Below, one piece after another: positions 7,244-15,357 of a stretch of DNA of 16,587 bases. The DNA comes from an uncultured Collinsella sp. GTDB lineage: Bacteria; Actinomycetota; Coriobacteriia; Coriobacteriales; Coriobacteriaceae. A model generated the notes under the pieces. The model did not search any database and was not told where the DNA came from. It saw only the letters and a list, made by a program, of their open reading frames with translations. The DNA lies in NCBI GenBank assembly GCA_900554595.1, contig USHZ01000020.1, forward strand, positions 1 to 16,587. The letters are read 5' to 3'. Position 1 is the stretch's first letter. Every line of letters starts with the position of its first letter. The translations under genes and the position numbers were made by a program.

Positions 7244-8892
7244 TGAAGGCGATCTGGCTTGCGTGCTGCGCGTGCGGCGATTACGGGCTGCTACAGCAGG
7301 AAGTCGAGGGTCGCGATGTGGGCGCGCAGGTGCTTCGTGTGGGCGACCTGGATGGGCTGGTATCCATGGCGCGGGCGTTTCCGTCGCGCCGCGGTGCCGC
7401 CATCATCGCGGCGTCTCTGTTCGATACTGAAGACGTGCGGAAGACCGTTGCGCGCCTGACGGCCGAGGGCCGTGTGAGTCGCGTCGTCGTGTTGATCGAG
7501 ACGCTCGACCCGTCGGATATCGAAGGGCTGTTTCGCGCGGGGGCGACCGAGGTCATCGCTGCGCACAGTTTGTGCGGCAACGGGCGCGCGGGTGAGGGAA
7601 CGGTTGATTCCGATCGGCACATGACGATTGAGCCCGATGCTTTTGTTGATAGGGAACCCGGGGCGCCTCGCGCTACAAGAGGCCCGCGTGTTGATGAATA
7701 TGGAAAAGCGGAAGCCGAGCATGGTCGGCGCCCCCGGGACCCCCTTGCATACGATGGCGCTGGAGGGCCGGTGCCGTATGGCGATGACGCTCTGGCTGAA
7801 GATATGGGATACGTGCACGGCGTAAATCTGGTCGATGAGCTCGACGAGGTCGAGGGTTTTGCCGGGGCTGGCGAGCCGTGTGCCGCTGCGTCTTTGGCTT
7901 CGGAACCGCAGTCCGGGCAGTCTGCCATGCCGGCTTGGGCCCAGCGCGTGACCGCGGCGGGGGAGACGGGAATGTTATCGCCCGCGTCCGTGTCGCCGGT
8001 TCCTGCGCCGTCAGCCCCCGCGCTGTCGGCGGACGCTTCGATTCCGTCGCGTCGGGCACCGATCGTCTGCGCCGTTTCGGGTTCGGGCGGTTGCGGCAAG
8101 TCGACGATCGTTGCCACCATGGCGCATGCGGCGTCGCTGTTGGGTTTGCGTGCCGCCGTGCTCGACTTGGACCTCATGTTTGGAAACCTATACGATCTGC
8201 TGGGTGTCGATGCCCCGCACGATATGGCGACGCTTATCGAGCCGTCGGCGGCGGGCGAACTTGCCGAGCCGGATATCGTGACCGCATCGATGCGCGTCGC
8301 TCCGGGCGTCACGCTCTGGGGACCTGTCGCCGCCCCCGAGAAGGCCGAGCTCATGGCACGTCCGGTGGAGCTATTGCTCGATGTTTTGCGCCGCGAATCC
8401 GACGTGGTCTTTGTTGACACCTCGGTCTTTTGGGGTGATGCCGTGGCCGCCGCGGTGGCGACGAGCGACCGTTGCCTGGTCGTAGGCGATGCGGCGGTAT
8501 CGTCCGCGACATCCGCTTCGCGCGTCATTGAGCTGGCGAGCCGTGTGGGCGTGCCACGCACGCGCATGAGCGCCGTGTTCAACCGGTTTGGTGCGCGCGG
8601 TGCCGACGAGGACGTCGCCATGCGATTCGAGATTGCCTGCGCACTGAGCTCCAAGATCCGCATTGCCGATGGCGGTCAGGACTTGGCCGCGCTCATGGCA
8701 TTCGGTCGCGCCGACGAGGCAGTGGGTCAGACGAGCGCTTTTGCGACCAGCGTGCGCGAGGCCACGCGCGAAATGCTCGTGGAGCTGGGCTGCGCCGTCG
8801 GTCCCTGGAGCGATATGGTCGCCGACCGCGCGACCCGCACCGAGCGCCCGCGCATCCGTCTTCCCTGGTCGCGTGAGGGTGATTCGCGATGA
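7243..8892 (+). CDS. tadZ: TadZ/CpaE-like pilus localisation ATPase (ParA/MinD fold)
   Basis: A 549-residue protein. The N-terminal 110 residues look like the degenerate receiver-like domain of TadZ/CpaE (alternating strands and helices, VVVLIETLDPSD, GATEVI). A low-complexity linker rich in Pro, Ala, Gly and acidic residues (about 111-271) follows, then a ParA/MinD-type ATPase: Walker A SGSGGCGKST (279-288), switch I region DLDLMFGN (308-315) and a Walker B strand VVFVDTS. In the Walker A the first lysine of the usual KGGVGKT signature is a serine, so dimer-dependent ATPase control may differ from MinD. In other Tad systems this protein localises the pilus machine, often at a pole. The ATG at 7243 overlaps the cpaB stop and has GGAGG about 9 bases upstream. 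The linker is longer than usual for the family. Confidence 0.88.
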   Translation: MKAIWLACCACGDYGLLQQEVEGRDVGAQVLRVGDLDGLVSMARAFPSRRGAAIIAASLFDTEDVRKTVARLTAEGRVSRVVVLIETLDPSDIEGLFRAGATEVIAAHSLCGNGRAGEGTVDSDRHMTIEPDAFVDREPGAPRATRGPRVDEYGKAEAEHGRRPRDPLAYDGAGGPVPYGDDALAEDMGYVHGVNLVDELDEVEGFAGAGEPCAAASLASEPQSGQSAMPAWAQRVTAAGETGMLSPASVSPVPAPSAPALSADASIPSRRAPIVCAVSGSGGCGKSTIVATMAHAASLLGLRAAVLDLDLMFGNLYDLLGVDAPHDMATLIEPSAAGELAEPDIVTASMRVAPGVTLWGPVAAPEKAELMARPVELLLDVLRRESDVVFVDTSVFWGDAVAAAVATSDRCLVVGDAAVSSATSASRVIELASRVGVPRTRMSAVFNRFGARGADEDVAMRFEIACALSSKIRIADGGQDLAALMAFGRADEAVGQTSAFATSVREATREMLVELGCAVGPWSDMVADRATRTERPRIRLPWSREGDSR

Positions 8893-10217
8893 GCCTGCAG
8901 ACGAGGATTAAAGCCGCTGGCGCGGCCGCCGCGGCTGCCCCCGTTGATGCGGGACGCCACCGTGCCGTTAAACGCCGCACCAAGCGTGCGGTGATGGACC
9001 GCATGGGCTACGACGAGGTGGCGCGCATCAGTGCCTACGTCGACCCGGCCCTTGCCCGCTCTGAGCTACGTCCGGCGGTGGAAGCGGCGCTCAACGTGGA
9101 AAAGCCGACCGACTTGGCGACGCCTGAGCGTGAGACCATCATCGACGAGATCCTAGATGACGTGGTGGGCCTGGGACCGCTGCAGCCGCTCATTGAGGAC
9201 GACACCGTTACCGAAATCATGATCAACGGCTGTCGCTCTGCCTTTTTTGAGCGCAGTGGCGTTTTGTATCCCATCGAGCACGCGTTTGAGGACGACGAGC
9301 AGATCCGTGTGCTCATCGACCGCATCATCTCGCCGCTCGGCCGTCGTATCGACGAGCGTAGCCCCATCGTCAACGCCCGCCTCAAGACGGGTTATCGCGT
9401 CAACGCGGTGATTCCGCCCGTGGCGATCGACGGGCCAATCCTCACCATCCGTAAGTTCTCGGACCGTATCTGTTCGTTGGACGAGCTTGTGGGGCTGGGG
9501 TCACTGCCGCTTTGGTATGCGCAGCTACTGTCGTGCGCGGTGTCGTTGCGGCAGGACTTGGCGGTTGCGGGAGGCACGGGGTCGGGCAAAACCACGCTGC
9601 TCAACGCGCTGTCGTGCGAGATTTCCACCGGCGAGCGTATCGTGACGATCGAGGATTCCGCCGAGCTCAAGTTTGCACATCACCCACACGTTGTTCGTCT
9701 GGAGGCGCGTGAGGCGTCAATCGAGGGCGAGGGCGCGGTGACGATTCGCGACCTAGTGACCAATGCTTTGCGTATGCGCCCCGACCGCATCGTCGTGGGC
9801 GAGGTGCGCGGTGCCGAGTGCTGCGACATGCTGCAGGCCATGAACACGGGCCACGACGGCTCGCTCACCACGCTCCATGCGGGTACCGAGCAGGAGACCG
9901 TGGTTCGCCTGACGCTGCTTGCGCGCTACGGCATCGATTTGCCGAGTGAGCTTATCGAAGAGCAGATCGCCATGGCGCTCGACGGCATCGTGATGTCCGA
10001 GCGCCATGCAGATGGCAGGCGCTTTGTAGCCTCATATTCGGGGGTTCACCGCGGCGCGTCGGGTGGTGTTGAGCTCGAACGCTACGTGACTTTCGATGCC
10101 GCCGAACGTACCTGGACGCTCGACCGCGAGCCGCCGTTTATTGCGGAGGGCTTGCGGTCGGGAACGCTCACGCAAGAGGAGGTGGACGAATGGAGATCGC
10201 TATGCCCCTCGTCGTAG
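8889..10217 (+). CDS. tadA: TadA/CpaF secretion ATPase (GspE/VirB11 superfamily)
   Basis: The motor ATPase of the Flp pilus, 442 residues, forming cytoplasmic hexamers that drive pilin assembly (and in some Tad systems retraction). An N-terminal helical domain (about 85-190, LGPLQPLIEDDTVTEIMING) precedes Walker A GGTGSGKTT (228-236), the Asp box TIEDSAEL (253-260), Walker B RIVVGEVRG (300-308) and the His box GHDGSLTTLHA (321-331). All catalytic elements are intact and the length is normal for CpaF. The first 30 residues are Ala- and basic-rich. The start overlaps the tadZ stop as ATGA, and the last 28 bases overlap tadB. Confidence 0.96.
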   Translation: MSLQTRIKAAGAAAAAAPVDAGRHRAVKRRTKRAVMDRMGYDEVARISAYVDPALARSELRPAVEAALNVEKPTDLATPERETIIDEILDDVVGLGPLQPLIEDDTVTEIMINGCRSAFFERSGVLYPIEHAFEDDEQIRVLIDRIISPLGRRIDERSPIVNARLKTGYRVNAVIPPVAIDGPILTIRKFSDRICSLDELVGLGSLPLWYAQLLSCAVSLRQDLAVAGGTGSGKTTLLNALSCEISTGERIVTIEDSAELKFAHHPHVVRLEAREASIEGEGAVTIRDLVTNALRMRPDRIVVGEVRGAECCDMLQAMNTGHDGSLTTLHAGTEQETVVRLTLLARYGIDLPSELIEEQIAMALDGIVMSERHADGRRFVASYSGVHRGASGGVELERYVTFDAAERTWTLDREPPFIAEGLRSGTLTQEEVDEWRSLCPSS

Positions 10218-11116
10218 GGGGTTTGGCGGGGCTTTCTGTCGCGACGGCGTGTGGGGCAGAGCCTCGTGTGCCGCGGATGCCGCCGGCGGAGCTGGCGCGC
10301 CAGACGCTCGAATCGATGGCGGAGAAGCTGCCGCGTGAGTTGACGGAAAACGACCTGCTGACAAAGGTTGCCCGCTCGTGGGTGTCGCTGATCCCCGCAG
10401 ATCGCCTTGGACTTGCTATTGAGGATAACGCGGCTCGTCTGGCATTTCTGCTGCTGTCGAGCGGTATCTGCAGCGTTTTGCTGGCCGTTGCGTCGTTGTC
10501 GCCCATCGGCTTTGTCTTGGGGCTGGTGGCGCCGTTTGGCGTGGGCGCCGCGCGTGACACCTTCGATCGCCGACGCGAACAGCATGATGTGGAAGAGGCC
10601 ATGCCCGAGGCATTCACAGCGTTATCCATGTCGCTTGCCTCGGGGCATTCGCTGGCACAGGGTATGCGCTTTGTGGGCGCCCATGCGCAAGAGCCGGTGC
10701 ATACCGAGTTTTTGCGGGTGGCGGCGGCAATCGATTGCGGTATCTCGGCGACCGACGCACTCGATGACCTGCTCGTTCGCATCGATGCCCCCGGCCTTTC
10801 GCTTGTCACCTTGGCGCTCAAAGTATCGCAGCGTACCGGGGCTCCGCTTGCCGGCTTGCTGTCCGAGGCGTCGGGCATGGTGGGTGAGCGCATTGAGCTC
10901 AAGCGCCGTCTGGATGTTAAGACGTCACAGGCGCGTATGTCGGCGCACATGGTCGCGGCGATGCCGGCGGGCATGTGCGCGGTACTGGCTTTGCTTTCGG
11001 CAGACTTTCGCCGCGGTCTTGCGACGCCGGCTGGTGCGGGCGCCGTGGTGCTGGGACTTGCCCTCAACGTCGTTGCCCTGGTAGTTATCCGGCGCATTAT
11101 GCGGGTGGAGTTATGA
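10190..11116 (+). CDS. tadB: TadB-like pilus platform membrane protein (T2SF domain)
   Basis: A 308-residue inner-platform protein. Hydrophobic segments occur at about 5-21, 84-121 (a likely pair), 252-270 and 282-301, with a cytoplasmic T2SF/GspF domain in between (about 134-255, starting EEAMPEAFTALSMSLASGHSL, with the conserved RTGAPLAGLL region). With TadC it forms the membrane platform moved by TadA. The ATG at 10190 has AGGAGG about 8 bases upstream inside the end of tadA, so translation is probably coupled. A second in-frame ATG at 10202 is possible but worse placed. Confidence 0.9.
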   Translation: MEIAMPLVVGGLAGLSVATACGAEPRVPRMPPAELARQTLESMAEKLPRELTENDLLTKVARSWVSLIPADRLGLAIEDNAARLAFLLLSSGICSVLLAVASLSPIGFVLGLVAPFGVGAARDTFDRRREQHDVEEAMPEAFTALSMSLASGHSLAQGMRFVGAHAQEPVHTEFLRVAAAIDCGISATDALDDLLVRIDAPGLSLVTLALKVSQRTGAPLAGLLSEASGMVGERIELKRRLDVKTSQARMSAHMVAAMPAGMCAVLALLSADFRRGLATPAGAGAVVLGLALNVVALVVIRRIMRVEL

Positions 11117-11754
11117 GTGCCCTGGTCGGGGCCGCGGCTTGTCTGTGTGCCCTGAGCGTATTTGCCGCGACAGGTTTGGAGCGTGCGGATGCTCGCAAGA
11201 TTGCAGAGACGTGCAAGCGTGAGGCGGTACTGGTCATTGCTGCGGGCCGCTCGGTGATCGATGCCCTGACCGCGCGAATGAAGGGCGCGATTGGGACGGG
11301 CGGCCCGGCGCGGGTGTCGCTCGGTGAGGTGTCCGAGATGATCGACGTGGTGCGCCTGGGGCTTTCTGCCGGCCTTTCGTTTGACGCGGCGCTCGAGATT
11401 TTCTGTGCCAATCGTCGGTCGGTGCTGGCCGTCCGTCTTGAGCGAGCCTGCATGGCGTGGCAGGTGGGCGTGGGGACGCGCGAGGCCGAGCTGTTGGCTG
11501 CCGCGCGCGACCTGGACGTGCGAGCGCTCGAGACCTTTGCCATCACGGTGGGGCAGGCGCTTGCCCTGGGCGCTCCGCTGGCCGAGACGCTGGCTGCTCA
11601 AAGTCGCGAGATCCGTGCGGCCCATCGCGCCGCAGTCGAGCGCGAGATCGAACGCGCACCGGTCAAGCTGCTGATTCCCACCGGCACGCTCATCTTGCCG
11701 GCGTTGCTTCTGTCCATATTGGGCCCGCTGCTGGGAGCAGGCGGGATGATGTAG
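11113..11754 (+). CDS. tadC: TadC-like pilus platform membrane protein (T2SF domain)
   Basis: A 213-residue partner of TadB. An N-terminal membrane segment (about 2-20) is followed by a T2SF domain (about 72-185, with SEMIDVVRLGLSAGLSFDAAL and ITVGQALALGAPLAETL) and a C-terminal membrane segment (about 184-207). Two membrane segments and 213 residues are fewer than the three to four and about 280-320 residues seen in many TadC proteins, so this is a compact form. The ATG overlaps the tadB stop as ATGA, with GGTGGAG upstream. The next gene starts 10 bases after its stop and brings its own AGGGAGGA site, perhaps allowing higher expression of the pilin. Confidence 0.88.
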   Translation: MSALVGAAACLCALSVFAATGLERADARKIAETCKREAVLVIAAGRSVIDALTARMKGAIGTGGPARVSLGEVSEMIDVVRLGLSAGLSFDAALEIFCANRRSVLAVRLERACMAWQVGVGTREAELLAAARDLDVRALETFAITVGQALALGAPLAETLAAQSREIRAAHRAAVEREIERAPVKLLIPTGTLILPALLLSILGPLLGAGGMM

Positions 11755-11764
11755 GGAGGAATAC

Positions 11765-11998
11765 ATGAACACGATGACCGACATTGCGGGCAAGGCTTGG
11801 AGCTGGGCTTTTTGCCGGGCAATCCGCGTTCGCCAGCGTGCCAAGGCGCTGTTGCGGGAGGAGAGCGCGCAGGGCACTACCGAATATGCCATCTTGGTCG
11901 GCGTGCTCGTGGTGATCGCGATTATCGCCATCGTCGCGTTTAAGAGCAAAGTCGAAGAACTATGGAACGCGATCAAAGACGGCATCAACAGCCTGTAG
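11765..11998 (+). CDS. flp: Flp-family pilin (probable major subunit)
   Basis: A 77-residue prepilin. A basic leader of about 35 residues ends in REESAQGTTEYAIL, followed by one hydrophobic helix (about 41-59) and a short charged tail KSKVEELWNAIKDGINSL. Flp prepilins are cut so that a glutamate becomes residue +5 of the mature pilin, usually in an E-Y pair; here E40-Y41 predicts cleavage between Ala35 and Gln36, giving a mature pilin of about 42 residues. Such small pilins polymerise into thin bundled Flp fibres used in adhesion. A strong ribosome binding site (AGGGAGGA) precedes the ATG. Its last 37 bases overlap the next frame. Major-subunit status is inferred from its position and strong site. 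Confidence 0.88.
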   Translation: MNTMTDIAGKAWSWAFCRAIRVRQRAKALLREESAQGTTEYAILVGVLVVIAIIAIVAFKSKVEELWNAIKDGINSL

Positions 11999-12525
11999 GA
12001 GGCAGGCGGCCTGTTGGTTCGCCGCTGGTGCTCGCCTGTTTGCTCGTGGCAATAGCGGTGACGCTTTGGGGGCTGGGCGTTGCGCGGCAGCAGCGTCCAG
12101 GAGCTACTGCCGATTTGGGATCGGGCTCGGCGGCGGTGTCACAAGCGGAAGGCGCGCGAGATTCGGGCGGTCAGAATGCCGCCGTCACGGCTCGGACCTT
12201 TTTGCAGGCACTCGACGAGCGGGCGGCCAGCGCGACGGAGCCGTCTGCAGACAACGCGATCGCGGTTCGACTCGCATGGTCCGAGGACCGGCCGATGACC
12301 GAGGCAGCGGCAGACCTGCTGCGCGCCTACCGCGAGGTGCCCACGGCCCAGCTCGCCCTGAGCGGCTATCTCGATATTAAGGGCAACGTATGGGGCGCCA
12401 TCGTGCGCGATGGGCGAGGCTGGGTCGACATGGTGACGGTTGCTGCTGATGCCGGCGATGCCTCGTGCCGCCTGCGTGCCGTGCGCCTGGTTCCGCAAAC
12501 AACGGAGTCAAAGGAGGGGTCGTGA
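11962..12525 (+). CDS. Unrecognised membrane-anchored protein of the pilus operon
   Basis: I do not recognise this family. The frame encodes 187 residues: a basic N-terminus (MERDQRRHQQPVGGRRPVG), one hydrophobic anchor (about 20-40), a Ser/Gly/Ala-rich spacer (about 44-75) and a soluble domain of about 110 residues presumably outside the membrane (ARTFLQALDE, then SGYLDIKGNVWGAIVRDGRGW and a C-terminal beta-rich part). It lacks the A-Q-x-T-x-E pilin motif of its neighbours, so it is probably not a pilin. The start is uncertain: the ATG at 11962 overlaps the pilin gene by 37 bases with only a weak upstream GAAGAA, while the AGGAGG at 11997-12002 is not well placed for any in-frame start except a distant GTG at 12028. 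It could be a minor assembly factor or surface lipid-side component. Confidence 0.7.
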   Translation: MERDQRRHQQPVGGRRPVGSPLVLACLLVAIAVTLWGLGVARQQRPGATADLGSGSAAVSQAEGARDSGGQNAAVTARTFLQALDERAASATEPSADNAIAVRLAWSEDRPMTEAAADLLRAYREVPTAQLALSGYLDIKGNVWGAIVRDGRGWVDMVTVAADAGDASCRLRAVRLVPQTTESKEGS

Positions 12526-12526
12526 A

Positions 12527-12745
12527 ATGCATAACGTCCTGCGTGAGGAATCTGCTCAGTCGACCGTCGAATACGCCATCGTCACCGTGGCGCTGTTATC
12601 GATTGTGCTGGCGATTGCGGGGCTTTGGCGCGCTGGCACCGATGGGCGCTTGGCGGCACTGGTCGAGCGGGCAGCGTCTCATGGCGTCGCCCCATCGTCG
12701 GTTATCGATGCCGCGACGGGTGCCAAGGACATCGCTCTGTATTGA
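12527..12745 (+). CDS. Second Flp-like pilin or pseudopilin
   Basis: A 72-residue prepilin-like protein with a short leader (MHNVLREESA), then QSTVEYAIVTVALLSIVLAIAGLW and a tail of about 35 residues. The cleavage geometry is the same as in the first pilin: Ala10-Gln11 cut, with Glu15 at +5 next to Tyr16. Unlike the first pilin, its tail is longer and less charged, ending VIDAATGAKDIALY. It may be a minor subunit or a tip/initiation pseudopilin. GGAGGGG lies about 8 bases before the ATG. It starts 1 base after the preceding stop and its end overlaps the next frame. Confidence 0.82.
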   Translation: MHNVLREESAQSTVEYAIVTVALLSIVLAIAGLWRAGTDGRLAALVERAASHGVAPSSVIDAATGAKDIALY

Positions 12746-13220
12746 TCTCGCGCGCGAGGACCGGGCACAGTCTACGGTCGAGGCCGCCTTTTTGCTGCCG
12801 ACGTTTTTGACGCTTATCTTGCTCGCGTTGCAGCCGGTGTGCCTGCTCTATACGCGCGCGGTCATGGAGTCTGCCGCCGCCGAGACCGCGCGGCTTATGA
12901 CCACGACGACGGTGGAGGACGACGATGACCTTAAGGAGTTCACTCGCCGCAGACTTGCCGCGGTGCCCAACGTCTCGTTTTTTCATGCCGGCGGGCCGCT
13001 GTCGTGGGATATCGAGTTGGGGCGGGCCGGTGCCGGCGGCGTTTCGTCCGTGTCTGTTGCCGGCGAGGTTAAGCCGCTGCCCGTGATCGGTGCATTTGTG
13101 CAGGCCATGGGCAGTGCGGGTGAGGGCGGCTATGTCGAGCTCAAGGTCGACGTTTCGTATCGATCACGTCCCGAATGGCTGGAGGGAGATTATGATTCAT
13201 GGATTGCTGCATGGGATTAG
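12708..13220 (+). CDS. tadE: TadE-like minor pseudopilin
   Basis: A protein of about 170 residues of the TadE type: a leader containing LAREDRA, the processing motif A-QSTVEA (predicted cut Ala20-Gln21, Glu25 at +5), a hydrophobic helix (about 26-48, FLLPTFLTLILLALQPVCLL) and an extracellular region of about 120 residues with an acidic stretch (VEDDDDLKE). In Tad systems TadE/TadF pseudopilins are processed by the same peptidase and are needed for pilus formation. The start is uncertain: ATG at 12708 and GTG at 12720 both lie inside the preceding gene and neither has a clear ribosome binding site, so translation probably depends on coupling. The end overlaps the next gene by 29 bases. Confidence 0.83.
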   Translation: MPRRVPRTSLCIDLAREDRAQSTVEAAFLLPTFLTLILLALQPVCLLYTRAVMESAAAETARLMTTTTVEDDDDLKEFTRRRLAAVPNVSFFHAGGPLSWDIELGRAGAGGVSSVSVAGEVKPLPVIGAFVQAMGSAGEGGYVELKVDVSYRSRPEWLEGDYDSWIAAWD

Positions 13221-15357
13221 GTGCTGCCTGCTGCGGGTGACGCAAGGGTTTGCGGCCCACCGTCGACCAGGCGCTCGCCGCAAGCGGGGCGGCTTTATGG
13301 GCCGTGCCGGTATCGACTTGTTTATCGAAGACGGTGCCTATACCACGCTCTCCTCTGCGGTTGTCATTCTGGTGGTGCTTACGCTGCTGTTTTCGTCGGC
13401 CGCGGCGATATGGAGCATGTCGCGCGCCGGAGACACCCAGGTGGCGGCCGATAGCGGTGCGCTGGCGGGCGCCAACGTGGTGTCGTCCTATCACACGGCC
13501 GCCACGGTGGTGGATGCGAGCATTTTGAGTTTGGGCCTGGCGGGGTTTGCCACGATCGGCACCGGCTTGGTCGCCATTCTCATTCCGGGCGCCGAGGTTG
13601 TTGGCAGCGATATCATCGATACGGGAACCCAGATCATTAAAACGCGTAACAAGTTTGCCAAAAGCGCGGCAAAGGGCCTGCAAAAGATCGAGACCGCCTT
13701 GCCGTACCTGGTTGCCGCGCGCGCCATGCAGGCAGTATCGGCGCAGGATACCGACGGCGTGACCTATACCGGTACGGCGCTTGCCGTGCCCAGGACATCC
13801 GAGTCGGATTTTGTTGCGCTCGAAGGATCCGAAATCTCGACCGATGCCATTAAAGATGCGTCGGAAGATCTGGAGCGCGCGGCCGAGGAGCTGCAAAAAG
13901 CATCGGAGGAGACGGCGAAGGCCAAAGAGCGCGCCTGGCTTGCGGATTGCGGTGGATCGGATAAAGGTTCGGTCGGCAGCTGTTCGTGTATGTGGGAGCG
14001 CGCAAAAAGCCTAACGGATCTCCCCGGTGTTCAAAATCCGCATTACTCATCGAGCGTTACGTGGGAGCCTCAAGTTGCCCTTGATCGCGCGAAGGACTAC
14101 TACCATTGGCGTCTGACAAATGAGAAGCCCCAAGGCTCGAGTGTCGAGATGAAGGCAGAGTCTGCGGCGCGTAAGGCGTTCTATACCTATGCGAGTGCGG
14201 AGGTCGATCGGGCATATATAACCGAGAACGAAGACAGGGTTTCCTCCTATATTCCGCTGCTGCCGCGCAACTCTGATGAGGTTCGGGCGACGGAACTCTA
14301 TACCGATGCGGTGTGGCCGACTAGCGTGAACGATGACAAGGCGTATCTGCATTACGGGACGACCTGCCCTAACTACAAGAAAGGAACGCCGAGCGGATTT
14401 GCTTCGGTTGCCGATTACGATGGGCAAGATAAATGCAGCAAATGCCATTTTGGCGTTTTGTCGCTTGGTGCTGTTGCGGCGCCTTCAACCTCTATCGAAA
14501 ACGGCTTCGAGTATCACTTTGACAAGTTTAAAGACGCCCTGGAGGACTACGTCAACTGTCGCAACAAGGAACTCGAACTCAAGCGTCAGACCGAGGACGA
14601 AGCCGACCGTGCGGGCAATGCGTTCGATACCGCCATCAAAGAACTTTCCGGTGAGCGCCCGCGCATCGCGCCGCCCGGCCGCAACGGCGTAGTCGCCTTT
14701 GCGGTCTCGGGCGCCATCTCCAGCCCCGACGAGCTCAGCTCCTCGTTTAACACGGCGGTTGAGCTTGGCGATCGTGGTGCAATTTCTGCTGCAGTGCTCG
14801 CGCCCGATGATGCGACGGCGCAAAATAACGTTCTCTCGCGGTTTTTCTCGACGCTGGAGGAGCGTTCGGGCGGCGTTGCCGGCGTGCTCGACGGCGTTAT
14901 GGATGTTTGGGGCCACCTGCTTGTGGGGTACGGAGACATCCAGGGTGCGGCCGACGAGCTTATGGGAGAGCTGATCGGTGGCTTGGGAGGGGGTAGCGGC
15001 GCGTTGGGCTCCATCGCGTCCTGGCTCGGTGACACCGTCTCGTCTTCCGTGGCGGCGCTGGGGCTCGAACCGTGCGATTTGCGTCTGCGAAAACCGGTGT
15101 TGACCGATACCGCCAATGTCATTAAAAGTCCGGGGTCCGATATCGCGGGCATCTCCAAAACTCAAGATACCCTGCGAAAAATCCCCTTGGGCGTGACTGA
15201 CCCAAAGGCACTTTGCGAGGCCTTGCAATACCAGGTCGAGCGTACGATCAACGGGGCAGTGTTCACCATCGCCGAGATTCCGCTGCCCGGCGGCGGCTCC
15301 ATCCCGCTCACGGTCGATGTTGCTACGCTGGTGGGAGCTTTTGGCGGTGGGTCGTAA
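13192..15357 (+). CDS. Large TadG-like pilus-locus protein
   Basis: A 721-residue protein. A basic N-terminus (29-33, RRKRG) precedes a membrane helix (about 53-74) directly followed by DTQVAADSGALAGANVV (81-97), the A-D-x-x-A-L-A-G-A motif of TadG-like (Tad-type) N-terminal domains. A second hydrophobic stretch (about 110-137) may be a second membrane segment. Then come a Glu/Ala/Lys-rich probable coiled coil (about 217-248), a cysteine-containing central region (Cys253, 264, 266, 392, 415, 418, 456) with CSKCH at 415-419, a second charged helix (about 456-486), a glycine-rich stretch (596-606) and a C-terminal domain with Cys628 and Cys675. The start has GGAGGGAG 3-4 bases upstream; an ATG at 13297 (residue 36) is a weaker alternative. 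It overlaps both neighbours. TadG proteins are thought to anchor or regulate the pilus at the cell surface; the role of the long central part is unknown. Confidence 0.8.
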   Translation: MIHGLLHGIRCCLLRVTQGFAAHRRPGARRKRGGFMGRAGIDLFIEDGAYTTLSSAVVILVVLTLLFSSAAAIWSMSRAGDTQVAADSGALAGANVVSSYHTAATVVDASILSLGLAGFATIGTGLVAILIPGAEVVGSDIIDTGTQIIKTRNKFAKSAAKGLQKIETALPYLVAARAMQAVSAQDTDGVTYTGTALAVPRTSESDFVALEGSEISTDAIKDASEDLERAAEELQKASEETAKAKERAWLADCGGSDKGSVGSCSCMWERAKSLTDLPGVQNPHYSSSVTWEPQVALDRAKDYYHWRLTNEKPQGSSVEMKAESAARKAFYTYASAEVDRAYITENEDRVSSYIPLLPRNSDEVRATELYTDAVWPTSVNDDKAYLHYGTTCPNYKKGTPSGFASVADYDGQDKCSKCHFGVLSLGAVAAPSTSIENGFEYHFDKFKDALEDYVNCRNKELELKRQTEDEADRAGNAFDTAIKELSGERPRIAPPGRNGVVAFAVSGAISSPDELSSSFNTAVELGDRGAISAAVLAPDDATAQNNVLSRFFSTLEERSGGVAGVLDGVMDVWGHLLVGYGDIQGAADELMGELIGGLGGGSGALGSIASWLGDTVSSSVAALGLEPCDLRLRKPVLTDTANVIKSPGSDIAGISKTQDTLRKIPLGVTDPKALCEALQYQVERTINGAVFTIAEIPLPGGGSIPLTVDVATLVGAFGGGS

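Noticed and set aside
10168..11988. Very long minus-strand open frame opposite tadB, tadC and flp (also 7281-8663 and 5326-6195 on the minus strand, and 1279-2493 on the plus strand).
   Set aside because: They lie opposite genes with clear family motifs, have low-complexity Arg/Ser/Ala-rich translations and no ribosome binding sites; long antisense frames are expected in high-GC coding DNA.
14434..14448. Calling the TadG-like protein a cytochrome c on the basis of CSKCH.
   Set aside because: A single CxxCH in a 721-residue protein with other nearby cysteines is weak evidence; kept only as a finding.
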